Assembly: GCA_025464585.1 (NCBI GenBank)
Contig: JAODGL010000026.1
Span: 1-27,375, forward strand
DNA: 27,375 nt
Direction: 5' to 3'
Source of the DNA: Methanosarcinales archaeon
Lineage (GTDB): Archaea > Halobacteriota > Syntropharchaeia > Alkanophagales > Methanospirareceae
Position numbers and translations under genes: made by a program. This document shows, piece by piece, positions 7,673-15,621 of this stretch. Each line of letters starts with the position of its first letter. The stretch's first letter is position 1. Under the pieces are notes generated by a model. The model searched no databases. It was not told the origin of the DNA and worked only from the letters and a program-made list of their open reading frames with translations.

Positions 7673-9220
7673 CTACAATTTATTGACGATTTTGTATAGC
7701 CCATCCATGTCAATACTTCTCCGTACAAGGTCGGCTAATTTATTATATTCCGTGTCCCAATTAATCCCGCTCTTATTTTTGTCTTCGCTTTTGTCTTCTT
7801 TTATACACAACATCCCTTTTTTCTGTCTTATGCAGTCCAGAAAAGCGTGTCGAAAGCCATCGTTGTCAAATATCCCGTGTATATAAGTACCGATGACGTT
7901 TCCATCAGAAGAAACAGCGCCACCATTGTCCATAACCTTCTCGCCAGAACGCTCGAATATCATAAAAGCATTTTTTATAGTGCCATTAGAGAAATAAGTC
8001 CTTCCCATGTGTATTTCATATCCTGCTAATTCTCCTTTGTAGAACTCCAAATCCGCTATTGCTCGCACTTGATTCGTCATTTTCTGTGCATGGCACTCAA
8101 ATATGGTTGTAGCGGGCAGCAAACCGAGTCCCTCGGTCTCTCTAACCTTAGATTCCACTCCCTCTGGGTCTATTATGGTATTACAGAGCATCTGATAACC
8201 ACCACAGATACCAAAAACAACACACTTCCCGCTTCTTACCTTTTCCACTATCTGCGATGCGTATCCGCTGTTTTTAAGATATAACAGGTCGCCTATCGTA
8301 TTCTTTGACCCAGGTATAATTATCACATCAGGCTCGCCTATTTTTTCACCCCTGCCGACATATCGAATAGAAACGTCATCCTCTGCTTCTAAAGCATCAA
8401 AATCCGTGAAATTGGATATATGGGGCAGATAAACGACTTCTATCGTTATTTCTTTTCCCTCTCCTTTCTTCGCTGCTCTTTTCTTCCTTTTTTCCACGGA
8501 TAACGATACAGAGTCCTCTTCCTGTATCTTTATACCGTGGAAATAAGGTATAACGCCTATCACAGGTTTATTGACTCTTTTCTCAAGGAACTCCAGTCCG
8601 GGTTTGAGTATGTCCATGTCCCCACGGAACTTGTTTATCAGAATGCCCTTCACTAATTCTTTTTCTTCCTCTTCAAGCAGTTCGAGTGTTCCCACAATCC
8701 ATGCAAATACACCGCCTTTGTCTATGTCACCGAGGAGCAGCACTGGCGCATCTAAAAGTTTTGCAATGCTCATATTCACGATGTCGTTCGCACGGAGGTT
8801 TATTTCTGCCGGGCTCCCCGCACCTTCTATCACCACGATGTCATTCTCGCGTTCGAGTATATCGAAGCAATGCTGTATGAGGCTCAGCGCTTTTGGCTTG
8901 TACTCGTGGTATTCCTTTGCCGTCATGTTGCCTATTGGTTTGCCTCGCACGATAACCTGAGCGCCGGTGTCGCTTGAAGGCTTCAGCAAGATAGGATTCA
9001 TCTCCACCGTCGGCTCCTTACGAGCGGCAAAAGCCTGAAATGCCTGTGCCCTTCCTATTTCAAGACCATCTTTAGTAACATACGAGTTAAGAGCCATATT
9101 CTGCGATTTGAAGGGTGCCACCTTATAGCCATTCTGGGTGAATATGCGGCAAAGAGCAGCTACAATTACACTTTTGCCTACTCCCGACCCCGTGCCTTGC
9201 ACCATTATCCTTTTCGCCAT
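7673..9220 (-). CDS. cobQ: Cobyric acid synthase
   Basis: 515 aa. It amidates side chains of adenosylcobyrinic acid a,c-diamide with glutamine and ATP in corrinoid synthesis. The N-terminal DTBS-like domain has a P-loop (GTGSGVGKS) and NPILLKPSSDTGAQV. The C-terminal glutamine amidotransferase domain has the nucleophile in VFGICGGYQML and the His in IHGIFDNDGF. It is slightly longer than the usual 480-490 aa because of a lysine-rich insert near 240-255 (KRKKRAAKKGEG) and a charged C-terminal segment. It begins one base after the HMG-CoA reductase stop, so translation is probably coupled. Corrinoid supply fits ACDS and methyltransferase chemistry. Confidence 0.96.
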   Translation of the reverse strand: MAKRIMVQGTGSGVGKSVIVAALCRIFTQNGYKVAPFKSQNMALNSYVTKDGLEIGRAQAFQAFAARKEPTVEMNPILLKPSSDTGAQVIVRGKPIGNMTAKEYHEYKPKALSLIQHCFDILERENDIVVIEGAGSPAEINLRANDIVNMSIAKLLDAPVLLLGDIDKGGVFAWIVGTLELLEEEEKELVKGILINKFRGDMDILKPGLEFLEKRVNKPVIGVIPYFHGIKIQEEDSVSLSVEKRKKRAAKKGEGKEITIEVVYLPHISNFTDFDALEAEDDVSIRYVGRGEKIGEPDVIIIPGSKNTIGDLLYLKNSGYASQIVEKVRSGKCVVFGICGGYQMLCNTIIDPEGVESKVRETEGLGLLPATTIFECHAQKMTNQVRAIADLEFYKGELAGYEIHMGRTYFSNGTIKNAFMIFERSGEKVMDNGGAVSSDGNVIGTYIHGIFDNDGFRHAFLDCIRQKKGMLCIKEDKSEDKNKSGINWDTEYNKLADLVRRSIDMDGLYKIVNKL

Positions 9221-9221
9221 T

Positions 9222-10469
9222 TTACCCCAAAATCTCTGCCAGCACTTCCTTCGCCCTATCTACTCGCACCTTCTGTTCGCGCACCAGTATCTCCACAACC
9301 CGATCTATCAACTCTCCTTTTGCACCAGCCGCTATTGCAACGTTCCGTGCATGCAGAGCCATGTGTCCTCGCTGAATGCCCTCGGTTGCCAGTGCGCGGA
9401 GCGCAGCGAAATTCTGTGCCAGACCCACCGCAGCAATGATTTCCGCAAGCTCGTTTGCTGTTCTCACGCCCAGTATCTTGAGGTTCGTCTTCGCAGTAGG
9501 ATGAACTGATGTTGCACCACCAACGATACCAACTGCGAGTGGTAGTTCAATAGTGCCAACCAGGTCATTATCTTTGTTCTTTTCCCATCTCGTTAAAGGC
9601 AGATATTGCCCGGTGATACTTGCATAGGAATGTGCACCTGCCTCAATCGCCCTGAAGTCGTTCCCCGTAGCGATTACAACCGCATCTATTCCATTCATTA
9701 TGCCCTTGTTATGTGTTGCGCATCTATACGGGTCAGCCTTCGCAAATAAGTATGCGCTGATGATTCCATCCACAACCTCCTCCCCTCCTATCACATCCCG
9801 TGCAAAAACAGCTCTTGCACGCGCTAACCTGTACGTTGCAAGATTTGAAATAATTCTCAAATTCACCTTTCCACCTGTGAGTTGCTCAATAAATGGCGCA
9901 ACCGCTTCAACCATTGTATTTACCGCATTTGCGCCCATCGCATCCTTAACGTTGACCAATAGATGAACAATCACCATAGAGTCAACGACCCTTACCTCGA
10001 GGTCTTTTGCTCCGCCGCCAAGCTTCACAAGTACCGTGTCTTCTTCATTTGCGAGGTTTAAAATTCGTTCCTTATTTGCGAGAATGGTGAACTTCACGGA
10101 GAAAGGGTCGTAAACATCGGTTAATTGTATTTGCCCCACCATTATGGGTTCCGTGGAACTCGTTTGGAATCCTCCACTCTCCCTTGCCATCTTTGCAGCG
10201 TTACTCGCCGCGGCGACAACAGAAGGCTCCTCTATTGCCATTGGTATCAGATAATCCTTATCATTAATCATGAAATTCACGGCAATGCCTATTGGTAGGG
10301 GCATCGCACCAACAACGTTCTCTATCATTCTGTCTGCTATATCTCCTAAGGAACCGGTATTAGCGAGAACATTTATCTCCTCTTCTGATAGCCCTGCAAA
10401 ATCCCTTACCGTCTCCAACCTCTTCGTTGAACTCAGCTTATAAAATCCTGATATCTTTGACGTTCTCAT
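9222..10469 (-). CDS. hmgA: Hydroxymethylglutaryl-CoA reductase, class II type
   Basis: 415 aa. It reduces HMG-CoA to mevalonate for isoprenoid lipids. The sequence follows the class II (bacterial/Archaeoglobus-type) pattern rather than the class I pattern of many archaea: N-terminal RLETVRDFAGLSEEE, ENVVGAMPLPIGIAVNF, then the catalytic Lys region CATHNKGIMNG, the Asp/Asn region GGATSVHPTAKTNLKILG, and the C-terminal His in RGHMALHARNVA. Good ribosome binding site (AAAAGGAGC). It is the first gene of a two-gene unit with cobQ. Class II enzymes in archaea are known from Archaeoglobales and some others and are generally explained by transfer from bacteria. Confidence 0.95.
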   Translation of the reverse strand: MRTSKISGFYKLSSTKRLETVRDFAGLSEEEINVLANTGSLGDIADRMIENVVGAMPLPIGIAVNFMINDKDYLIPMAIEEPSVVAAASNAAKMARESGGFQTSSTEPIMVGQIQLTDVYDPFSVKFTILANKERILNLANEEDTVLVKLGGGAKDLEVRVVDSMVIVHLLVNVKDAMGANAVNTMVEAVAPFIEQLTGGKVNLRIISNLATYRLARARAVFARDVIGGEEVVDGIISAYLFAKADPYRCATHNKGIMNGIDAVVIATGNDFRAIEAGAHSYASITGQYLPLTRWEKNKDNDLVGTIELPLAVGIVGGATSVHPTAKTNLKILGVRTANELAEIIAAVGLAQNFAALRALATEGIQRGHMALHARNVAIAAGAKGELIDRVVEILVREQKVRVDRAKEVLAEILG

Positions 10470-10490
10470 TTTTTCTTTTAGCTCCTTTTA

Positions 10491-10514
10491 TAACCACAAG
10501 ATTACGCAGATTTT
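10491..10514 (-). repeat. Dispersed 24-base repeat, copy A (HMG-CoA reductase leader)
   Basis: The 24 bases beginning TAACCACAAGATTACGCAGA match 17605-17628 on the other strand with 3 mismatches. This copy lies in the untranslated leader of the reductase gene. Short repeats of this style (CACGAGATTACACGGATTT-like) are common as scattered elements in environmental genomes; function unknown. Confidence 0.6.
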
Positions 10515-10530
10515 TAACTATAACTTTTTG

Positions 10531-10540
10531 GTATAAAAAT
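10531..10540 (+). promoter_or_regulatory. Putative TATA box for the SpoIIM-like gene
   Basis: GTATAAAAAT lies 20-29 bases before the ATG at 10560, with no ribosome binding site between. This spacing predicts a leaderless transcript for the SpoIIM-like gene. The reverse strand of the same AT-rich region could serve the divergent reductase. Confidence 0.5.
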
Positions 10541-10559
10541 ACTTATATTTACTAAGAAA

Positions 10560-11144
10560 ATGGAAGAAAAAATATCGCTGCGTGAATATCTTCATTCTAT
10601 CAGGTTTTACATCTTGTTCGTTTCCGTGCTCTTCATTGGCTCCATTGTTTTTGGATACATGGGTTTCCTGAGTGAAATATTTGGTGCACCGCTGGAGTGG
10701 ATTCAACAGCTTAGCGAGAATATAAAAGATTTTACACAGTCATATCCAGCATGGATAATCTTTTTGGCTTTCTTTATCGTGATATTCTTGAATAACTCTT
10801 TCACATGCTTCCTTGACATTATATCGGGACCTCTGATAGGCATTTTTCCCATCTTTTCTGCATTTATCAATGGTGGTTTGCTCGGCTGGTTTGCCAAAGA
10901 GGAGGGTCTGAGCGTCTTTCTTGCAATAGTGCCGCATGGCATATTTGAGATACCTGCTTTTTTGCTCTCCGCGGCGATTGGTCTGCGACTGGGGCGAGAG
11001 ATTTTAAAAGGGAAAGGTGAAAGACATTTAAAAAAAGAATTGAGGAAGGGTTTGAGGGTATTCTTCATCCTGATTTTACCTCTTCTTATTATTGCCGCTC
11101 TTATTGAATCGGTTTTGATTGTGGCAGCACTTATTCTTCTTTAA
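10560..11144 (+). CDS. SpoIIM/DUF95-family membrane protein
   Basis: 194 aa with about five hydrophobic segments (near residues 15-35, 58-78, 80-100, 118-140 and 168-194). The conserved core features are present: FLNNSF, GPLIGIFPIFSAFINGGLLGW and VPHGIFEIPAFLLSAAIGLRLG. The family includes Bacillus SpoIIM but is widespread in archaea with no sporulation role; it may act in membrane remodelling or protease complexes. Possible leaderless start. The MBL gene follows after 30 bases. Confidence 0.88.
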   Translation: MEEKISLREYLHSIRFYILFVSVLFIGSIVFGYMGFLSEIFGAPLEWIQQLSENIKDFTQSYPAWIIFLAFFIVIFLNNSFTCFLDIISGPLIGIFPIFSAFINGGLLGWFAKEEGLSVFLAIVPHGIFEIPAFLLSAAIGLRLGREILKGKGERHLKKELRKGLRVFFILILPLLIIAALIESVLIVAALILL

Positions 11145-11174
11145 GAAGAAAAAAGAAAACCTGTACTAAAAGAA

Positions 11175-11840
11175 ATGAGAATTCAAGACGGCGTGTATTG
11201 GTACAAAGAGAAAGGTTTGCTTGATGCAAACACATACGTGATAAAAGATGAACTCACGCTTCTCATAGACCCCGGCGGGCTGGAGAATTACCTTGGGCTG
11301 CGACTGGAAGAGATGCGAGCGGGCGGAATTGATGCACGGGATATTGATTTGATAGCACTCACGCATCTTCATCCTGACCACTGTGGCGCAACAGCATCGC
11401 TTAAAGAAATTTCGGGTGCAAAAGTTGCACTACATTCATCACAATTAGAGTATCTTGATATTATGGCTGAGGAAGCTTCGAGGTTCCTTGGCATTGGCAC
11501 AGCAAAGAAATTTGAGGTGGATTTTGTGCTTGAGGAGAGTTTGAATTTAGGAAACACGGAGTTACGGATATTACATACACCAGGGCATTCCCCAGAAAGC
11601 ATTTGTTTTTACGCTCCGGCTAAAAAGACTTTAATCTGCGGTGATCTGGTGTTTGAGAAAAGCGTAGGGAGAACAGATCTGCCTTTTGGATGTACTGAGG
11701 AGCTGAAAAGCTCTATTAACAGGGTGTCAACACTGGATACCGAACTTTTGTTGCCCGGGCATGGAGCGATAATAGAAGGAAGAAGCAATGTCAAAAGGAA
11801 TTATGAATTTGTAAGAGAATATTATTTCGGGTGGTTATGA
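11175..11840 (+). CDS. Metallo-beta-lactamase-fold hydrolase
   Basis: 221 aa, a single MBL domain. The metal site is complete: THLHPDHCGA (His64, His66, Asp68, His69), HTPGHSPES, the bridging Asp in ICGDLVFE, and LLPGHG near the C-terminus. The pattern is that of glyoxalase II-like thioesterases/hydrolases. No substrate can be read from the sequence. The gene is 30 bases after the SpoIIM-like gene and could share its transcript. Confidence 0.9.
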   Translation: MRIQDGVYWYKEKGLLDANTYVIKDELTLLIDPGGLENYLGLRLEEMRAGGIDARDIDLIALTHLHPDHCGATASLKEISGAKVALHSSQLEYLDIMAEEASRFLGIGTAKKFEVDFVLEESLNLGNTELRILHTPGHSPESICFYAPAKKTLICGDLVFEKSVGRTDLPFGCTEELKSSINRVSTLDTELLLPGHGAIIEGRSNVKRNYEFVREYYFGWL

Positions 11841-11871
11841 AAAACCGCTTCGCCTGCTAGTGTAGCGTTTC

Positions 11872-11955
11872 CTAATTAACAAAAAGTTCCCATCGCCTTG
11901 CATCATGTTCGTAAACAAATAACCGTTTCAATTCACCTGGTTTTTCTTCTTCCAT
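11872..11955 (-). CDS. Possible 27-aa small protein with strong ribosome binding site
   Basis: An ATG at 11955 follows GGGAGGTGAT by 5 bases, an almost perfect complement of the 16S rRNA 3' end and the best ribosome binding site in the window. The product begins MEEEKPGELKRLFVYEHDA, is charged, contains one Trp and ends RRWELFVN before TAG. An AT-rich ATATTTAAAATA lies about 25-35 bases upstream. It lies alone, opposite to its neighbours. No family recognised. Either a true micropeptide or the start of a lost gene. Confidence 0.45.
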   Translation of the reverse strand: MEEEKPGELKRLFVYEHDARRWELFVN

Positions 11956-11997
11956 TATCAATCACCTCCCTTTATTTTAAATATTCCTTCGCTAACT

Positions 11998-12015
11998 TTC
12001 GTTGCGCTTTTTAAA
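11998..12015 (+). repeat. 18-base direct repeat, left of the AIM24-like gene
   Basis: TTCGTTGCGCTTTTTAAA here and TTCGCTGCGCTTTTTAAA at 12666-12683 differ at one base. They bracket the 12040-12660 gene. The TTTTTAAA part could double as a TATA-like element for both this gene and the TFB gene. Confidence 0.5.
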
Positions 12016-12039
12016 ATATGTCGAGGTTATATAAAAAGG

Positions 12040-12660
12040 ATGAGAGGTGGCTTGTTTAAAGCTATCGGGCGTAAATTCGCGGGCGAAACCATGTTTTTAA
12101 CAGAATTTGCCCCGACAGGGGGCGAGGGCATTGTCGCTTTTGGAGGTAACGCACCTGGGACAATCAAACCGGTAGAACTTGCACCGGGCAGAGAATTTAT
12201 CGTCCAGAAGGATGCGTTCCTCTGCGCTGAAGATACCGTAGAGCTAAGCGTGGAATTCCAACGAAAGTTGGGGTCTGCTTTCTTTGGCGGTGAGGGTTTC
12301 ATTTTGGAGCGACTTGCCGGCGAAGGCACAGCTTTTATTCATGCATGCGGCGATTTTGTAGAGTTTGACCTGCAATCGGGACAAAAGATGAAAGTAGACA
12401 CCGGCTGTGTAGTTGGCTGGAATGGAACCGTAGACTATGACATTGAGCGGGTAAAAGGGATTAAAACGATGTTCTTTGGCGGCGAAGGTCTCTTTTTGAC
12501 AACCTTGAGAGGACCAGGAAAGATAATCATTCAATCGATGACTTTGCATAACTTAGCATCTGCCTTAGCTCCTTTCTTACCGAGCGCTAAGGGCACTTCG
12601 GATACTTCGGGCTCTTCCGGTATTGTTGGCACCCTGCTTAAGGAAACGATAGGCAGATGA
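12040..12660 (+). CDS. AIM24/TIGR00266-family protein, short at the N-terminus
   Basis: 206 aa. The beta-rich body of the family is clear: RGGLFKAIGRKFAGETMF, FQRKLGSAFFGGEGFI, VDTGCVVGWNGTVDYDIE and FFGGEGLFLTTLRGPGK. Family members usually have about 45-60 more residues before the RGGL segment. Upstream the frame is open only to 11923 with no other ATG and the DNA does not look like the missing part. So the gene is either natively short or 5'-truncated. A TATA-like TTTTTAAAATAT about 25 bases upstream allows a leaderless start. The C-terminal 25 residues are Ser/Gly/Thr rich. Molecular function of this family in archaea is unknown. Confidence 0.8.
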   Translation: MRGGLFKAIGRKFAGETMFLTEFAPTGGEGIVAFGGNAPGTIKPVELAPGREFIVQKDAFLCAEDTVELSVEFQRKLGSAFFGGEGFILERLAGEGTAFIHACGDFVEFDLQSGQKMKVDTGCVVGWNGTVDYDIERVKGIKTMFFGGEGLFLTTLRGPGKIIIQSMTLHNLASALAPFLPSAKGTSDTSGSSGIVGTLLKETIGR

Positions 12661-12665
12661 GAAAT

Positions 12666-12683
12666 TTCGCTGCGCTTTTTAAA
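12666..12683 (+). repeat. 18-base direct repeat, right of the AIM24-like gene
   Basis: Second copy of the repeat at 11998-12015 (one mismatch). It begins 5 bases after the AIM24-like stop. Confidence 0.5.
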
Positions 12684-12703
12684 GGTAGCGAAAAAAAAGG
12701 AAA

Positions 12704-12714
12704 GTATTTTATAG
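12704..12714 (+). promoter_or_regulatory. Putative TATA box of tfb
   Basis: GTATTTTATAG lies 25-35 bases before the tfb ATG, with no ribosome binding site between, suggesting a leaderless mRNA. A further AT-rich run (AAAATATATATAG) is nearer to the ATG. Confidence 0.45.
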
Positions 12715-12738
12715 TGAAAAATATATATAGATATTGAT

Positions 12739-13659
12739 ATGGACGAAAACCGAATAAGGAAATGTCCCGAATGCGGGTCAAAAAACGTGGTATCGGATTC
12801 TAAGCACGCAGAACTTTACTGTGCCGACTGCGGGATGGTAATAGCGGAGAATATCGTGGACCTCGGCCCCGAATGGCGTGCATATGACTCCGAACAAGCT
12901 TCTAAAAGAGTAAGAACAGGTCCTGGTATGAGTTATAGAATTCATGATAAAGGACTGAGCACACCTACGCCAAAATTGCCCGCAGGGATACAAAGATTAC
13001 GATGGGTAAATATGGATAGTAGTGAAAAGACCCTTGCATTCGCACTTATCGAGATAGATAGAATGGCATGTGCACTTAAACTACCGAACGATATCAAGGA
13101 GGCAACTTCTGTGTTATACCGAAAAGCGGCGAAGCAAAATTTGATTAAAGGACGGAGTATAGAAGAATTGGTCTCTGCAATGCTGTATATCATTTGCAGA
13201 CAATACGGGGTTCCACGAACACTGAAAGAGATTGCAAAGGTGTCAAGAAGTCCATTAAAGAAGATAAGACGCGCATATATTTTTCTTTTACGGAAATTTG
13301 GATTGAAGATTGCACCTGCGGATCCATCGCACTACATACCCCGGTTCTGCTCCGAGCTGGGATTAAGTGAGGCGACAAGGGAAAAGGCAATAGAAATACT
13401 AAAGCAGAATAAGGGGGCGGGCGCAGCCCGAGGGTGGGCACCCATAGGAACGGCAGCGGCGGCGATATACATTGCCGCAGTTTTAAGTAATGATGAGGGA
13501 GAGTATCGCGCAGAGAAGGAAATAGCCAAGATTGCAGGTACAACTGAGATTACAATACGGAATAGGTATAAGGAATTGGAGAAGAGTTTAAAGTTGAATA
13601 TAGATGCTCTCTCCTCGCATCCCCGTCGCGAAAAAGTTTCTACGGCTTCTTCTTTCTAA
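12739..13659 (+). CDS. tfb: Transcription initiation factor TFB
   Basis: 306 aa, typical length. It recruits RNA polymerase to TATA-bound TBP. Seen: N-terminal zinc ribbon (Cys9, Cys12, Cys28, Cys31), the B-reader/linker (GPEWRAYDSEQASKRVRTGP), then two cyclin-like repeats at about 110-200 and 205-295, the second with GWAPIGTAAAAIYIAAVLS and a DNA-contacting EITIRNRYKEL. The 3' end overlaps the convergent kinase gene by 4 bases. Confidence 0.97.
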   Translation: MDENRIRKCPECGSKNVVSDSKHAELYCADCGMVIAENIVDLGPEWRAYDSEQASKRVRTGPGMSYRIHDKGLSTPTPKLPAGIQRLRWVNMDSSEKTLAFALIEIDRMACALKLPNDIKEATSVLYRKAAKQNLIKGRSIEELVSAMLYIICRQYGVPRTLKEIAKVSRSPLKKIRRAYIFLLRKFGLKIAPADPSHYIPRFCSELGLSEATREKAIEILKQNKGAGAARGWAPIGTAAAAIYIAAVLSNDEGEYRAEKEIAKIAGTTEITIRNRYKELEKSLKLNIDALSSHPRREKVSTASSF

Positions 13660-14336
13660 AACGTTTTTGTATGCATAGATAGTATTTTCGTGCACCGAGT
13701 TTCTTTTCCTTCAATTGCAGCTATTATTCGATCTGGGAAGTTGCCGTTTACAATTATGCAGTTCATTTTATTCTGCATTAAAAATCTTGGGAGCTCCGTG
13801 TCAACACATCCCTTCTTCTCCTCGAACTCTACCATTTCTTCTGCATAGATTTCTTTGATAAGATGCCCTTTTTCGTCTATTATTCCATCCACGTCTGTTA
13901 GTTTTATGAAAGTCTTTTCACCTATTTTATTTGCAACAAACGCTGCTATCGTGTCTGAAGTGACATCCCATGTATGCGGTAAGCAATCATCTGCTTTTAG
14001 CATCTCATAGGGTAGTAATATGCGTATAGGTTCACCGTCTATTTCATTCATGCTTTCAACTACCGGTATCCGAATTTCACCATTTGCCAAAAAAAAACCG
14101 TACTGGTGCATTGCGAGGACAGCCATCCAATGCGCAGTATCCTCTGATATTGAGAAGTTTGCTGAGAGGTTTCTTACGACTTCTACAAAGGGTCCCCCGC
14201 CAGGGATTAATATTATGGTTAGAGCTTTATCTTTCTCTTCCACATAATCTCTAAGAAACCGTATGATCTCTCTGCCTCTTTCTATTAGACTGCCACCCAA
14301 TTTTATTATCACTCTGTCCCCCTCTCTTTTAGTCAT
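13656..14336 (-). CDS. mfnE: Amino acid kinase-family protein, probable MfnE (methanofuran biosynthesis)
   Basis: 226 aa. The amino acid kinase fold is shown by IIKLGGSLIERG, ILIPGGGPFVEVVR, TWDVTSDTIAAFVANKIG and FIKLTDVDGIIDEKGH. The small size and HWMAVLAMHQYGFFLA agree with MfnE, which phosphorylates [5-(aminomethyl)furan-3-yl]methyl phosphate to the diphosphate used in methanofuran assembly. Archaeal uridylate kinase or another small family member is the alternative. It starts 9 bases after the DUF1614 gene on the same strand. Confidence 0.68.
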   Translation of the reverse strand: MTKREGDRVIIKLGGSLIERGREIIRFLRDYVEEKDKALTIILIPGGGPFVEVVRNLSANFSISEDTAHWMAVLAMHQYGFFLANGEIRIPVVESMNEIDGEPIRILLPYEMLKADDCLPHTWDVTSDTIAAFVANKIGEKTFIKLTDVDGIIDEKGHLIKEIYAEEMVEFEEKKGCVDTELPRFLMQNKMNCIIVNGNFPDRIIAAIEGKETRCTKILSMHTKTF

Positions 14337-14345
14337 ACTTATGCA

Positions 14346-15035
14346 TTATGCTACTGTTCCGATAAACAAAGCCAAAAGGGAGATGAGGTATATGGAATGG
14401 AAACTGCCGACGCCCCCGAGATTAAAGAATGCACTGCCGACTTCTTCTTTTGGCAGTGTTGCCAACGTTATCAACATCCCCAGTAGAATGCCAAAAATTG
14501 CCAATACAAATATCAACCCTGCTATTGCGGTATTCCCGGATTCTGGTGCGAGTATAAGTCCAAGAGGAATAGCAAGGATACCCACATAGCTCGGAATTAC
14601 TATACCTACACCTGCTTTCACCTCAGAAAGTATGTAAGAAAAGGCAGCTATCAGTAAGATGGACATCGCTATTTCTAACAGGAGTGTAGTATAGCTTAGC
14701 AGCAGATAAAAGGAGAAAAAGAGTGGTATAACAAATCCACCCATGTTCAACGTTACCCTTGTTCTATATGTTCTTTCGCGGTCTGCCTGCATCTCCTCTA
14801 CGATTTGCACTCCATAAAATTCACCGATACACCGGGCTTCGGGCTCGCTGTATTCCGGCTTTTTTGTTCTAAGCTCGTAGATTGGGAGCTCTATAACACT
14901 TGTCAGAAGCATCGCCATGATGACAAAGAAGAGAGATAAGTTTCGCCCCTTATAGCACAAAAAGGAAGTTGGTATAAGAAGCAGCCCATAGAAGACAAAC
15001 ATCTTCAAATCCGGCTTGTTCACTATTTTTCTCAT
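14346..15035 (-). CDS. DUF1614-family membrane protein
   Basis: 229 aa with about seven hydrophobic helices and a polar loop at about 55-90 (ELRTKKPEYSEPEARCIG). The family signature near the end, FFNLGGVGSFHSIYLISLLA, resembles the GGAGxFDGIFLTG motif of DUF1614 proteins, which are common in methanogens and of unknown function. Forms a two-gene unit with the downstream MfnE-like gene. Confidence 0.68.
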   Translation of the reverse strand: MRKIVNKPDLKMFVFYGLLLIPTSFLCYKGRNLSLFFVIMAMLLTSVIELPIYELRTKKPEYSEPEARCIGEFYGVQIVEEMQADRERTYRTRVTLNMGGFVIPLFFSFYLLLSYTTLLLEIAMSILLIAAFSYILSEVKAGVGIVIPSYVGILAIPLGLILAPESGNTAIAGLIFVLAIFGILLGMLITLATLPKEEVGSAFFNLGGVGSFHSIYLISLLALFIGTVA

Positions 15036-15060
15036 GCCTTCAACGTTTTATAGGAAACAA

Positions 15061-15072
15061 AGTATATAAAGG
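15061..15072. promoter_or_regulatory. Shared TATA-like element for divergent DUF1614 and amzA genes
   Basis: AGTATATAAAGG in a gap of about 50 bases between divergent starts reads as a TATA box on both strands (TATATA core). Distances are 16-27 bases to the amzA ATG and about 26-37 bases to the DUF1614 ATG. Confidence 0.45.
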
Positions 15073-15087
15073 TTATTGGAGGAGGGC

Positions 15088-15621
15088 ATGAAGAAGCTCA
15101 GAATATTTCACGATAAAAATAGCGAAACAGAGGTGCCATCGGTAAAAGAAGCACTTGAAGATGTTTTCGGGATAGAAACAACCGAAGTGATTCATTTTGA
15201 AGCGATGGCAGTAAAAGGTGCGTATAATGCAAATAGAAAGCAATACGATGCCTCTATTCTCCTGAATTATCTTATCAGAAGCACATCAACTGCAAAAGTG
15301 TCTCTGTTATGTTTATGGATTGTAAGCGATGACATATATGTGGAGGGAATGAATTTTGTGTTTGGGGTAGCACAATCCGGTAAAGGCGCTGTTCTCTCGA
15401 CCAACAGGCTTGATTCCGTGGAATTGATAAAAAAGGAAGCCATTCACGAGCTCGGGCATGTTTTTGGGTTACGGCACTGCACTAACTATTGCGTTATGCA
15501 ATTCTCTAATTCCATATACGAAGCGAGAAAGAAGCCAGCTAAGCTGTGTGATAAGTGTTCGATTCTATTGAAATTGAGATTTGGAAATTGTTTAGATTCT
15601 GGATTTTTCAACCCTTATTGA
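15088..15621 (+). CDS. amzA: Archaemetzincin (zinc metalloprotease)
   Basis: 177 aa from the ATG at 15088, chosen because GGAGGAGGG lies directly upstream; a TTG at 15076 would place that site inside the gene. The extended zinc motif HELGHVFGLRHC and the following Cys residues (NYCVMQ, then CDKC) match archaemetzincins, which carry a catalytic zinc and a second structural zinc held by four cysteines. Peptide substrate is unknown. The 3' end overlaps dapF by 14 bases. Confidence 0.93.
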   Translation: MKKLRIFHDKNSETEVPSVKEALEDVFGIETTEVIHFEAMAVKGAYNANRKQYDASILLNYLIRSTSTAKVSLLCLWIVSDDIYVEGMNFVFGVAQSGKGAVLSTNRLDSVELIKKEAIHELGHVFGLRHCTNYCVMQFSNSIYEARKKPAKLCDKCSILLKLRFGNCLDSGFFNPY

